DNA of 64,000 bases, taken from Weeksella virosa DSM 16922. Its GTDB lineage: Bacteria > Bacteroidota > Bacteroidia > Flavobacteriales > Weeksellaceae. Under the pieces are notes generated by a model, which did not search any database, was not told the DNA's origin, and saw nothing but the letters and a program-made list of their open reading frames with translations. Positions within the stretch are counted from its first letter, which is position 1. Each line of letters begins with the position of its first letter. Positions 44,904 to 53,259 of the stretch are shown here, one piece after another. The position numbers and the translations under genes are program-made. The stretch is taken from the NCBI RefSeq assembly GCF_000189415.1, contig NC_015144.1, positions 1,846,001 through 1,910,000 on the forward strand. The letters are read 5' to 3'.

Positions 44904-45584
44904 TTAATCAAAAACTATATCAGAGGTCGAAACTACGATCACAATTGTACTCGCTTTATTTTCTGGCGTTATAGTAATCTTCGTTCCGTTACTCAATTCT
45001 ATTTCTGTCAAAATTACTTCGATCAAGGTAGAACCTGCAGTCGGCGTTACGGTAATTTTTCCATTACCTGCTGCGTCAATAAGAATTGGATTGTTATCGT
45101 TCGTTGTCCCGCCGGTTATAGTGTAAAGAATTTTGCTATTTGCAGGGGCATTACTGACGGTGAATCCTGTTGCTGTATCCTCACACGTCTCTACATTGTC
45201 TGCAGCAAAATTGATATTGATTTCATTGATGATGACAAAAATTTCCTTCGATGTACCTACACAAGTGTTATTGGTTTCTACAACTGTTAATCTATATTTT
45301 CCGGCCGGAGTTGTTTTCCAGTCGATGGTAATATTGTTGCCACTTGTTGTGTTTTTGGTCAAGCTAAGCGAAGGAGAATTGGTTATTTCCTGAGGCGTTG
45401 CATCCGTCGTGAAAATTTTCCATTCGTAGGTAGAACCACTTGTACCTTCGGGTGAATCGTCTGTATCAACACTATAATTTTTAATATCTCCGGGAGAAAT
45501 ATTTTGTGTGATTTGTGCTTTTAATCCTATCGAAATAAACGTAAAGATTAAGAGACTTAGATAAGTAATGATGGAGTTTTTCAT
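44904..45584 (-). CDS. exported two-module beta-sandwich protein, paralogue C of the cluster
   Basis: A 226-residue protein with a signal peptide (ends GLKAQ). Residues about 28-115 hold the shared module (GSTYEWKI, ITIDWKTTPAGKYRLTVVE, then TCVG). Residues about 118-226 hold a second module (CEDTATGFTVSNAPANSKIL, later ILIDAAGNGKITVTP) that is also found in the next gene upstream. No sorting domain and no catalytic motif are visible. It lies 9 bases before the type B gene and 12 bases after paralogue B. The paired modules look Ig/PKD-like; the function is unknown. Confidence 0.82.
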   Translation of the reverse strand: MKNSIITYLSLLIFTFISIGLKAQITQNISPGDIKNYSVDTDDSPEGTSGSTYEWKIFTTDATPQEITNSPSLSLTKNTTSGNNITIDWKTTPAGKYRLTVVETNNTCVGTSKEIFVIINEININFAADNVETCEDTATGFTVSNAPANSKILYTITGGTTNDNNPILIDAAGNGKITVTPTAGSTLIEVILTEIELSNGTKITITPENKASTIVIVVSTSDIVFD

Positions 45585-45596
45585 GCGATTATATTT

Positions 45597-46259
45597 TTAA
45601 TCCAATGGAGTGATTTCGGATGTTTTTACAATATTGATTTCTATAGTTTCTGTAATGGTAAGTAGATAAGTTCTGCCGTTGATTTCTATTGAGTTAATGG
45701 TAAGAATAAGCGAGTTTTCTGATCCGTCATGTGTAAGATTGATACTTGCTTTTCCTGAGGCATCAATAGTGATATTGCCTTCAGTCGGCGTTCCGTTTGT
45801 TACGGTATAATGAAGAATGCTGCCAGCTAGAGCATCGCTAATCTGAAAGCTTGTACTGCTACCTGCACAAATTTTCTCGGTTGGAGGCGTAACCGTAATA
45901 TCTGTTTTGGGTCTGATGATTTTCACCCAAAAAGTTTGCTCATCGCTACAAGTAAGATTCTTTTCAACTACCTTAATCTCATATTCACCTTCTGGCGCTT
46001 GTGACCAATTTATGGTTGCTTTGTTATCATTGGTTATTATGTTTTCTCCAATTCCAGGAGGAAAAGAAACATCTGTAGATGGAGTTACTGTCCATTCATA
46101 TGTCGAGCCTGGGGTTCCGTCTTGTAATTCGGCCAAATCGACACCATAAGCCTTGTTGCCTGTACCTAGTAACAATTCTTGGTCTACTTGGGAATAAGCG
46201 ATACTAGTCACCAATAATAGGGCGAAAGTAATAAGGGTTTTTAATAGATGGTTTATCAT
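45597..46259 (-). CDS. exported two-module beta-sandwich protein, paralogue B of the cluster
   Basis: A 220-residue protein with a signal peptide (ends IAYSQ). It has the same two modules as its neighbour: GSTYEWTV and INWSQAPEGEYEIKVVEKN in the first, and CAGSSTSFQISDALAGSILH with ITIDASGKASINLTH in the second. The C-terminus ends in a short TSEITPLD tail, at the same boundary as the neighbour. No sorting domain. The spacing of 12 bases to the next gene and 26 to the previous one indicates one operon. Confidence 0.82.
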   Translation of the reverse strand: MINHLLKTLITFALLLVTSIAYSQVDQELLLGTGNKAYGVDLAELQDGTPGSTYEWTVTPSTDVSFPPGIGENIITNDNKATINWSQAPEGEYEIKVVEKNLTCSDEQTFWVKIIRPKTDITVTPPTEKICAGSSTSFQISDALAGSILHYTVTNGTPTEGNITIDASGKASINLTHDGSENSLILTINSIEINGRTYLLTITETIEINIVKTSEITPLD

Positions 46260-46285
46260 AGATAGATAATTTTATTTTTTTTATA

Positions 46286-47431
46286 CTAATTAATTGGTTC
46301 TATAGGTGTTGTTTCTACGCTTTTGTTGACGATGACTCTATAATAACCAGAATTCACAACGGCGGAATTACTTTGTATAGTTCCACCTTGGTTTTTTTTG
46401 TGGTTTAACGTATACTTTATTTTGGCAAAATAAAAGAAAGTACCCGTTTCGTTGGCCGGTATTGTCAAAAGATTGCTTGTACTTGATGATATTTCAGTAG
46501 GATTACTTAAAGTATTAACAGTACTTTTATACCATCCAACTACCTCTTGTATCGACTTCTCTCCATCTTTCTCTATTTCTAAGGTTATATTCTCTCCTTC
46601 ACAAACCTTTATTTCTCCAATTAAATCATTCACTTCTAGATTTTCTGGTTTAAAGTTATTATCGAATTCATTATGGCTTTCTTCGGTTTCCCAGTTGTTC
46701 GGATTCAATAACCGAATCATCCATTGGTTGCGAGAAGTAGAAGTTTTTGGTCCGTTGTAATAATGATAATGTTTGAAATCTTCTTTTTTTTCTGCTAATA
46801 AACTCAAATGAAAGTTTCTTAAATCTTTTTTATTATCATTGTTAGGATTTTCATCAGGTAAAGAAGAGTCATTGCTAGAACCTGTTTTTCCTTTCCAAAC
46901 TATTTTGTTATTAAAAGCAAAAAGATAAGGTTTATCTTTAAGATTTCCTTTATGATTTCCATTATTGGACCATTGGTTTTTACCATCGACAAGGAAAAAT
47001 TGATCATGTTGAGCAAAATCGAAATTATTATTATTACCATTTAAAACTTCTACTTTCCAATCAGGGTTCACTTTCTCTAGTTTATTTTTATCAGAGTTAG
47101 GAATAATATTAAGTGCGATTACTGTCCCTTTTTTAATATATTTTCTTGATGTAAATCTCAATACTCCTTCGGTCGTCCCAAAATAGTTATTATTATTTCT
47201 TTCCCAACCGTTATCGGTGATAATAAAAGAAGTGCCTTGTCGCAGATGGTCTAATGGAACCAAGTAAATTTTATCGTCGATTTCATTGTGGTTATTTTTT
47301 TTACAATGATTATTAAAACATGCATTGATACCCAATAAAACGATATCTCCCTTTGCTAAAGTAGTTTGAGCAGAGAGTGGTAGGTTAATCCCGAGAACGA
47401 AGAAAAAGAAAAAGGATATAATTTTTTTCAA
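46286..47431 (-). CDS. exported protein with N-terminal surface-protein domain and Ig-like tail, first gene of the cluster
   Basis: A 381-residue protein with a signal peptide (ends PLSAQ). The N-terminal domain (GDIVLLGINACFNNHCKKNN, DHLRQGTSFIITDNGW, TTEGVLRFTSRKYIKKGTV) resembles a domain common at the start of large Bacteroidota surface proteins. An Asn-rich central part follows, and residues about 270-370 look like an Ig-type domain (EGENITLEIEKDGEKSI, VVGWYKSTVN). The start is TTG at 47431: the next upstream codon is TGA, and no ATG fits. It has no sorting domain. First gene of the operon. Confidence 0.78.
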   Translation of the reverse strand: MKKIISFFFFFVLGINLPLSAQTTLAKGDIVLLGINACFNNHCKKNNHNEIDDKIYLVPLDHLRQGTSFIITDNGWERNNNNYFGTTEGVLRFTSRKYIKKGTVIALNIIPNSDKNKLEKVNPDWKVEVLNGNNNNFDFAQHDQFFLVDGKNQWSNNGNHKGNLKDKPYLFAFNNKIVWKGKTGSSNDSSLPDENPNNDNKKDLRNFHLSLLAEKKEDFKHYHYYNGPKTSTSRNQWMIRLLNPNNWETEESHNEFDNNFKPENLEVNDLIGEIKVCEGENITLEIEKDGEKSIQEVVGWYKSTVNTLSNPTEISSSTSNLLTIPANETGTFFYFAKIKYTLNHKKNQGGTIQSNSAVVNSGYYRVIVNKSVETTPIEPIN

Positions 47432-47456
47432 TCAAAATTTTCTTTGGGTTCTATTG

Positions 47457-47464
47457 CAAAATTA
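47457..47464 (-). promoter_or_regulatory. -7 box for the four-gene exported operon
   Basis: Minus-strand TAATTTTG, a TAnnTTTG match 25 bases before the TTG start at 47431. Confidence 0.45.
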
Positions 47465-47636
47465 TTACATAACACATTAGAAAAGTTAAAATAATGTAAA
47501 AATATTATTACGATTGTTTTATTATTTTGATATATGAATTAATTATTGATATGGTTGATTCAGAAAGATCAATGAAAGAAAATTTACTATCATAGGTCAA
47601 TTCAATATTCTTAATAAAAGTTTATCTTTCGATACA

Positions 47637-47644
47637 TATTTTTG
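47637..47644 (+). promoter_or_regulatory. -7 box for the pirin gene
   Basis: TATTTTTG matches TAnnTTTG and ends 9 bases before the ATG at 47654. It covers the alternative TTG start at 47642, which argues for the ATG. Confidence 0.45.
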
Positions 47645-47653
47645 CAATTAATT

Positions 47654-48538
47654 ATGTCGAATATAGATTTTATACACGAAGAAAAAGCAGCGGATATTGG
47701 CAATTTTTTGGTAGGTAGATTATTGCCTTTTCGTCAAAAAAGAAATATTGGCCCTTTTGTATTTATCGATCATATGGGGCCAGTCACGTTGGATCCGTAC
47801 CAAAATTTAGATGTAGGTCCGCATCCTCATGTAGGTTTATCTACCTTAACGTATTTGTTCGAAGGTTCTATCATGCACCGCGATTCTTTAGGCAACGAAA
47901 TGGAAATAAAGCCAGGTGCCGTAAATTGGATGACCGCCGGAAAAGGAGTAACCCACTCCGAAAGAACCCCAGAATATCTTCGCACGAAAGATAAAAGTCT
48001 CCATGGTTTGCAAATTTGGGTTGCTATGCCCAAAGAACTAGAAAATTCTGCTCCTTCTTTTCATCATATCGATGCCAATCAATTACCAAGTTGGGAAGAA
48101 AACGGTGTACATTTTCGTTTGATTGCTGGTGAATTTGATGATAAAACATCCAGTGTGCCTGTTTGTTCTAAGTTGTATATGATAGAAGTGAATGTCGAAA
48201 AAGACACCCTAATCGATTTTCGAGATAAATTATATGGCGAAAGTGGTTTGTATATTTTGGATGGGATGGTTCGTATAGACGGAAATGAGTTTGGTCCGAA
48301 ACAAATCCTCATTACCAAAGAAGCACATCTTTGCATCTTTGAGGTATTGGCAGGTTCTATAGTTTATATTTTCGGTGGTGAACCTTTCCCAGAAGAACGA
48401 TTTATTCGTTGGAATTTTGTGTCAAGTTCGAAAGAAACTTTAGACCAAGCCGAAGACGATTGGCGAAATCATCGCTTCCCGAAAGTGTATAACGATGAAG
48501 AAGATTACGTTCCGATGCCTGTTTATCGAATCAAATAA
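47654..48538 (+). CDS. pirin family protein
   Basis: A 294-residue bicupin of the pirin family. The N-terminal cupin has the metal-site residues in GPHPHVGLST and GVTHSER, so an iron or similar metal is probably bound. Pirins range from quercetinase-like enzymes to transcription cofactors, so the role here is open. I start it at ATG 47654 (MSNIDFIHEEKAA). It is convergent with the P-type ATPase gene and shares a bidirectional terminator with it. Confidence 0.92.
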   Translation: MSNIDFIHEEKAADIGNFLVGRLLPFRQKRNIGPFVFIDHMGPVTLDPYQNLDVGPHPHVGLSTLTYLFEGSIMHRDSLGNEMEIKPGAVNWMTAGKGVTHSERTPEYLRTKDKSLHGLQIWVAMPKELENSAPSFHHIDANQLPSWEENGVHFRLIAGEFDDKTSSVPVCSKLYMIEVNVEKDTLIDFRDKLYGESGLYILDGMVRIDGNEFGPKQILITKEAHLCIFEVLAGSIVYIFGGEPFPEERFIRWNFVSSSKETLDQAEDDWRNHRFPKVYNDEEDYVPMPVYRIK

Positions 48539-48555
48539 GAAGTATAATGAAATGA

Positions 48556-48592
48556 AAAATACTTCAAAAAATAATTTTTTTTGAAGTATTTT
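48556..48592. terminator. bidirectional terminator between pirin and the metal ATPase
   Basis: A long inverted repeat, AAAATACTTCAAAAAA with TTTTTTGAAGTATTTT, around a short AT centre. A- and T-runs on both sides fit two convergent genes. Confidence 0.85.
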
Positions 48593-48611
48593 CTGTATGA
48601 TTTATTGTGTC

Positions 48612-50609
48612 TTAATGATTAAAGTCTTTGTTTTGTATTCTCACGGCATTCAATATTGCTAAGAGTGCAACCCCAACATCTGCAAAAACAGCTTCCCACA
48701 TGGTCGCAATTCCGCCCGCACCCAAAATCAAAACCAAAGCTTTTACCCCAAAAGCCAAACCAATATTTTGCCAAACTATTTTTTTAGTTTCTTTACTAAT
48801 TCGGATTGCCATCGGGATTTTTTTAGGTTGATCATCTTGGATCACAACATCGGCCGTTTCTATCGTTGCATCACTTCCCAAGCCGCCCATTGCCATACCA
48901 ACATCGCTAATAGCAACAACAGGCGCATCATTTACACCATCGCCAACAAAAGCAACGGTTTGGTTTTTTGCTTTGATGGTTTTTATTTTTTCTAGTTTAT
49001 TTTCGGGTAATAAGTCACCGTAGGCTTCATCAATCCCGAGCGTTTTGGCAACTTCTTGTACCACAGCATCTTTATCGCCACTCAACATCGTTGTTTCGAT
49101 ATCTAGCGAATGCAATTCGTCTATCGTTTGTTGCGCATCCGATTTTATTTGATCGGCAATGGTGATGTAGCCTATAAATTTTTCGTTTTTGGCAATGGCT
49201 AAAGTCGTTAGGGTTGTTTGCATCAATTCTTTCGGATATTGAACCGAAAACTGATCGAGCAATCGAAAGTTTCCTACTAAATACCAGTCGTCATCGATTT
49301 TTGCTTTCAATCCTTTTCCGGGTATTTCTTCAGAGGATTCTAGCCTAATAGTCTCATCAACTTTCCCTGCGTATTCATGGATTGCCGTGGCAATTGGATG
49401 TGTACTTTTACTTTCTATTAGGTTGATATGTTGCAAAATTTTTTCTTTGTTTTCGGTAGAAGTGAGGTTTACTTCTTGTACTTTGAAAATCCCTTCGGTT
49501 AGTGTACCTGTCTTATCCATCGCCACGTGTTGTATGTTGGCTAAAAGATCGATATAAGAACCTCCTTTGAAAAGAATACCGTGCTTACTTGCTGCGCCAA
49601 TTCCACCAAAGTAACCTAAAGGTATAGAAATTACCAAAGCACATGGGCAAGAAATAACCAAGAAAACCAATGCACGATAGAGCCATGTGCCAAAATCATA
49701 CTGATCTACAAAAAAGTATGGTAGAAATGTAATTGCAATTGCCAAATACACCACAATTGGGGTATAGACGCGTGCAAATTTAGCAATGAATAGTTCGGTT
49801 GGAGCTTTTTGTGAACTTGCGTTCTGAACCAGGTGTAGAATTCTCGATAACTTGCTGTCTTCGAATGCGGTTGTAACTTCTATGAGTGCTAAAGAGTTGA
49901 GGTTAATCATCCCGGCCAAAACGACCTCATTTTGGGTTTTCTGTTCGGGTAAACTTTCGCCTGTCAATGCAGAAGTGTTGAAGTTTGCTTTCTCTGAAAG
50001 TAATTTTCCGTCTAAGGCTAGCTTTTCGCCTGGTTTCAATTGAATAATATCACCAATTTTTACGTCTTTCGCATTTACAATTTTTGGCTGATTATCAACT
50101 AAAATTGTGGCTTCATCCGGTCGTTGATCCAAGAGTGTTTGAATGTTTTTTCTTGCTCTAGTTACTGCCATTGCTTGGAAATTTTCTCCGACCGTATAAA
50201 ATAACATCACTGCTACTGCTTCTGGATATTCTTTCAGAGCAAAGGCTCCTATTGTAGCAATTCCCATCAAGAAGAATTCGGAAAAGAAATTTCCTGCCCG
50301 TATGTTCAGATAAGCATCACGCAACACAGGAAATCCTACCGGGATATAAGCTGCAAAATACCAAGCAAATCGAAACCAACTGCTAAACCATTCTGCTTTG
50401 GCGACATAATCGAGTGTAATGCCAATCATCAACAAAACAAAACTTATGATTGCAGGAAGAAACAATCTGAATAAATTTCTAGAAACTTCGTGCGTATGTT
50501 CATGGTCGTGATGGTCGTGTGCAATTGTTGTCTCCTCGATAGTGCAACACCCAGAATGACAGTTTGGGGGTTTTTTTTTCGAGGAATTTTTTATGTTTTG
50601 TGTAGACAT
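48612..50609 (-). CDS. P1B-type heavy-metal exporting ATPase (Zn/Cd/Co type)
   Basis: A 665-residue metal-transporting ATPase. The membrane motif SCPCALVIS (CPC) and the order of segments fit the Zn/Cd/Pb group. The phosphorylation site DKTGTLTEG, the HP motif STHPIATAI, the hinge GDGVNDAPV and TGES are all present. The N-terminus lacks a classic HMA domain and instead has CHSGCC followed by HDHHDHEHTH, probable metal-binding clusters. I start it at ATG 50609; the longer frame uses a TTG at 50630. A Fur-type regulator lies 46 bases upstream in the same direction, which suggests metal-controlled expression. Confidence 0.94.
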   Translation of the reverse strand: MSTQNIKNSSKKKPPNCHSGCCTIEETTIAHDHHDHEHTHEVSRNLFRLFLPAIISFVLLMIGITLDYVAKAEWFSSWFRFAWYFAAYIPVGFPVLRDAYLNIRAGNFFSEFFLMGIATIGAFALKEYPEAVAVMLFYTVGENFQAMAVTRARKNIQTLLDQRPDEATILVDNQPKIVNAKDVKIGDIIQLKPGEKLALDGKLLSEKANFNTSALTGESLPEQKTQNEVVLAGMINLNSLALIEVTTAFEDSKLSRILHLVQNASSQKAPTELFIAKFARVYTPIVVYLAIAITFLPYFFVDQYDFGTWLYRALVFLVISCPCALVISIPLGYFGGIGAASKHGILFKGGSYIDLLANIQHVAMDKTGTLTEGIFKVQEVNLTSTENKEKILQHINLIESKSTHPIATAIHEYAGKVDETIRLESSEEIPGKGLKAKIDDDWYLVGNFRLLDQFSVQYPKELMQTTLTTLAIAKNEKFIGYITIADQIKSDAQQTIDELHSLDIETTMLSGDKDAVVQEVAKTLGIDEAYGDLLPENKLEKIKTIKAKNQTVAFVGDGVNDAPVVAISDVGMAMGGLGSDATIETADVVIQDDQPKKIPMAIRISKETKKIVWQNIGLAFGVKALVLILGAGGIATMWEAVFADVGVALLAILNAVRIQNKDFNH

Positions 50610-50655
50610 CTTTATTTCTTTATAAAACAAAGTTATTGTAAAGAAGAATGCAACA

Positions 50656-51078
50656 CTATTGCAAAGTTTTTTGGCAGAGGGGACAAATTCCTCTGGTCAT
50701 GAACTGAAATTCTTTAAACTGATAATCTTTTGGGAGTTGCAATTTGGTCAAGTCAATCTCCTCTAAACAAGTTACTTGCTGGCATTTTGTACACAAAAAA
50801 TGTACATGTATATCATGGTGTTTCCCTTCTTCGCATTCATTTTGGCAGAGGAGATATTTGGTAGAGTTATTTTCTGTAATGGTGTGTAGAATGCCTTTCT
50901 GCTCGAAAGTTTTTAGTGTTCTGTATAATGTAGTTCGGTCAGCAGTGTAAAAAACTTCTTCCAAATCGGATAATGATAGTGCATTTTGTTCTTTTATAAA
51001 ATGTTTATAAACCATTTTTCTCATGGCTGTTGGTTGTATTTTTTTGGCTATCAAAAAAGCATCGATATCCGTTTCCAT
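50656..51078 (-). CDS. Fur-family metal-responsive transcription regulator
   Basis: A 140-residue Fur/Zur-type repressor. The winged helix is in the N-terminal half (SLSDLEEVFYTADRTTLYRT), and the dimerisation half has HHDIHVHFLC with two CxxC pairs (CTKC and CPLC) that bind structural zinc. I start it at ATG 51078 (METDIDAF), since the longer frame uses a TTG inside the -7 box at 51097-51104. It precedes the P1B ATPase and likely regulates it. Which metal it senses is not visible. Confidence 0.92.
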   Translation of the reverse strand: METDIDAFLIAKKIQPTAMRKMVYKHFIKEQNALSLSDLEEVFYTADRTTLYRTLKTFEQKGILHTITENNSTKYLLCQNECEEGKHHDIHVHFLCTKCQQVTCLEEIDLTKLQLPKDYQFKEFQFMTRGICPLCQKTLQ

Positions 51079-51096
51079 TGCTCTAAACTTATTTCC

Positions 51097-51104
51097 CAAA
51101 TTTA
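51097..51104 (-). promoter_or_regulatory. -7 box for the Fur-ATPase operon
   Basis: Minus-strand TAAATTTG, a TAnnTTTG match 18 bases before the ATG at 51078. Its position decides between the two candidate starts. Confidence 0.5.
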
Positions 51105-51733
51105 CGAAATTCTTTATTCATATGGTAAATTCCTCTTGCGAATAAAAGCTATATCAGCTCAGCTGCCATATAAAATGATTGTTGTTTCTTACTTAGGGTT
51201 GTTTTCTAATTTCTAGTTTCTATATTTAAGAAAAGTTATACAATACTGGTTATTAATAAAAAATAGTTTAAGAAGTTTTTGGTTTTGATATTAATAAGAT
51301 GATATTCAATAATTTATTGTAGAGCATAAATTCTGTAGTGTTGATGAGTGTTCCATGCAGAGTGTATATTTATTTTGTATATCTGTATATTTATTGATTG
51401 TTTTTTACTTCTAATACAATTAATGTAATTCTTTAATTAAGAGAAAGGATGGAATGATTCGAATTTTTCCTACAGAAATTTTTAAGGAAGTTTCATTTGA
51501 TAACAACCGAACAAGACGTTACTCACTTTGACAGAAGTTATTCGTATCAAAAAGAGGATGTTAAAACCGAATAGAAAAAATCGTTTGCGTTTGATTGTAA
51601 AAGAGTTTGGGATAAGCGAAATACAATTGTACAGAATAAAAAGAGGCGAAAACTTGGGCATGTGAAAGTAAATTTCCCGCAAGATAAAAGAGACGAGCAA
51701 AAGAAATAGACAAGGCTAGTGTCGATATAGACG
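51105..51733 (+). other. long gap without a clear gene; possible small transcript or gene remnant
   Basis: About 630 AT-rich bases. The first 350 show no coding signal. At 51456-51530 a short frame reads MIRIFPTEIFKEVSFDNN and stops. At 51559-51666 a 35-residue, very basic frame starts with ATG (MLKPNRKNRLRLIVKEFGIS) and stops. A third frame then reads KLGHVKVNFPQDKRDEQKK. The pieces lie in series on one strand before a terminator, as a frameshifted remnant or a small RNA gene would. No tRNA, tmRNA, RNase P or SRP RNA signature was seen. Confidence 0.3.
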
Positions 51734-51775
51734 ACAAGGTTGCATTATACAAATACAACCTTGTTTGTTTTTATT
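51734..51775 (+). terminator. plus-strand terminator with no assigned gene
   Basis: A perfect 9-bp stem ACAAGGTTG/CAACCTTGT with a 13-base loop, then TTGTTTTTATT-like T-rich sequence. The opposite strand lacks a T-run, so it seems to end a plus-strand transcript from the gap upstream. Confidence 0.6.
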
Positions 51776-51789
51776 AAATCTTATTACTT

Positions 51790-52677
51790 TTATCCATTAA
51801 TGGCTTCTACATTGTTCACCACTTCTGGCAACATTTGTTTTAGTAAACCTTCGATTCCATGTTTTAGCGTTGCGGTTGAAGAAGGACAACCCGAGCATGC
51901 ACCTTGTAAGAGCATTTTTGCTGTTTTGGTTTGTTCGTCAAACTCTATCAACTCGATGTTTCCTCCGTCGTTTGCTACAGCTGGCTGCACATATTCATCT
52001 AAAATAGCTTTTATTTGTTGTTCTACATCGGTCATTTCTTCAATAGATTTTATAGCTACTTCGTGAGGGATTTCGGTCACAAACTCATAATCATCATTAA
52101 AAATTTTCCCGTCTGTTTGTAGATAACTCAAAACAAAAGAACGAACATCCATTGTCCATAAATCCCACGATTCTGTGTCATTTTTGGTTAATGAAATGTA
52201 GTTTTCGGCAATAAAAACCTCCTCTATAAAAGGATATTCTTGGAAAATTGCCGTTGCAATAGGAACGTTTTGTGCCTTTTCTCTACTTTTTATTTCGATG
52301 ATAGAAGGTACTAATAATTTATTAGAAACAAATTTCATCACGGCCGGATTTGGTGTCATCTCGGCATACAATGTAAAAGGAACTTTCTTTTTCGATTCGT
52401 AAATAATCGCATCATCATCATAATGTTCTTGGATTATTTCTATCAAATCATCCGAAACATCTTCCCATTTTATCGTATCTATTTTTTCTAGGGCAACAAA
52501 ATTCGCTGTGATAAAAACTTTGTCAATAAAAGGAAAAGTCAACAAAACTTGCGCCAAAGGCGAATTCTCTGCAGAATCATCTTTTTTGTATTCCACACCA
52601 CCTGCAGTAAGCTGGGTTGGACAAACAAACTTCAAGATATTGGGGTTGGGTGTATTTTCTGTATAAATTGTTTTCAT
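51790..52677 (-). CDS. Nfu-type iron-sulfur scaffold protein with duplicated Nfu_N domain
   Basis: A 295-residue protein with two N-terminal Nfu_N domains in tandem (residues about 1-90, YTENTPNPNILKFV; and about 103-190, YAEMTPNPAVMKFV) and a C-terminal NifU domain with the cluster-binding CSGC (C261, C264). It would carry 4Fe-4S clusters to target proteins. Length is longer than single-domain Nfu because of the duplication, which is common in Bacteroidota. Its promoter region overlaps that of the divergent gamma carbonic anhydrase. Confidence 0.92.
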   Translation of the reverse strand: MKTIYTENTPNPNILKFVCPTQLTAGGVEYKKDDSAENSPLAQVLLTFPFIDKVFITANFVALEKIDTIKWEDVSDDLIEIIQEHYDDDAIIYESKKKVPFTLYAEMTPNPAVMKFVSNKLLVPSIIEIKSREKAQNVPIATAIFQEYPFIEEVFIAENYISLTKNDTESWDLWTMDVRSFVLSYLQTDGKIFNDDYEFVTEIPHEVAIKSIEEMTDVEQQIKAILDEYVQPAVANDGGNIELIEFDEQTKTAKMLLQGACSGCPSSTATLKHGIEGLLKQMLPEVVNNVEAING

Positions 52678-52681
52678 ACAG

Positions 52682-52689
52682 CAAATTTA
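52682..52689 (-). promoter_or_regulatory. -7 box for the Nfu gene
   Basis: Minus-strand TAAATTTG, a TAnnTTTG match only 4 bases before the ATG at 52677, so a leaderless transcript is possible. Confidence 0.35.
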
Positions 52690-52733
52690 GTCATAATTCT
52701 TGTATCTTTACAGGGTTTAATATAATCTTAACG

Positions 52734-53252
52734 ATGGTATATATAAAAGAGTTGAATGGCAAACAGCCACGATTCGGAGAAAATTGTTTTTTAGCAGAAA
52801 ACGCAGTGATTGTAGGTGATGTAGAAATGGGGGATAATTGTTCGATTTGGTTTTCGGCAGTTTTACGCGGTGATGTTCATTTTATTAAAATAGGAAACAA
52901 TGTCAATGTGCAAGACAATGCTACGGTGCATGCCACTTATAAGAAGTCGCCCACTACTATAGGAAATTTTGTGTCGATTGGTCACAATGCAATTGTGCAC
53001 GGTTGCACAATACACGATAATGTTTTGATTGGAATGGGTGCAATCGTAATGGATGATTGTATTATCGAGTCTAATTCTTTGATCGCTGCAGGAGCTGTTC
53101 TCCCTAAGGGGACACATGTAAAAGAAGGAGAATTGTGGGCAGGCGTTCCAGCCAAAAAAATTAGAGAGGTGCCGAATTCTCTAAAAGAAGGCGAGATAGA
53201 AAGAATAGCGAATAATTATACACTCTACAGCAGTTGGTATAAATCATCGTAG
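52734..53252 (+). CDS. gamma carbonic anhydrase-like hexapeptide protein
   Basis: A 172-residue left-handed beta-helix protein. The zinc ligands of gamma carbonic anhydrases are visible as H66 (NATVHATY), H84 and H89 (SIGHNAIVHG). I start it at ATG 52734 (MVYIKELNGKQ); the frame runs back into the Nfu gene, but the extra residues do not fit the family. Related proteins act as carbonic anhydrases or as carnitine-operon or ferripyochelin-binding-type proteins, so the activity is likely but unproven. Confidence 0.92.
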   Translation: MVYIKELNGKQPRFGENCFLAENAVIVGDVEMGDNCSIWFSAVLRGDVHFIKIGNNVNVQDNATVHATYKKSPTTIGNFVSIGHNAIVHGCTIHDNVLIGMGAIVMDDCIIESNSLIAAGAVLPKGTHVKEGELWAGVPAKKIREVPNSLKEGEIERIANNYTLYSSWYKSS

Positions 53253-53259
53253 ACAAGGC

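Noticed and set aside
44898-45290. Plus-strand 130-codon ORF inside the exported cluster
   Set aside because: It is antisense to a signal-peptide gene with clear module homology to its neighbours; composition is cysteine- and aromatic-rich without any domain.
51482-51758. Two overlapping minus-strand ORFs of 65-72 codons in the long gap
   Set aside because: Their hydrophobic composition is what AT-rich antisense gives; no promoter box, and the terminator here points to plus-strand transcription.
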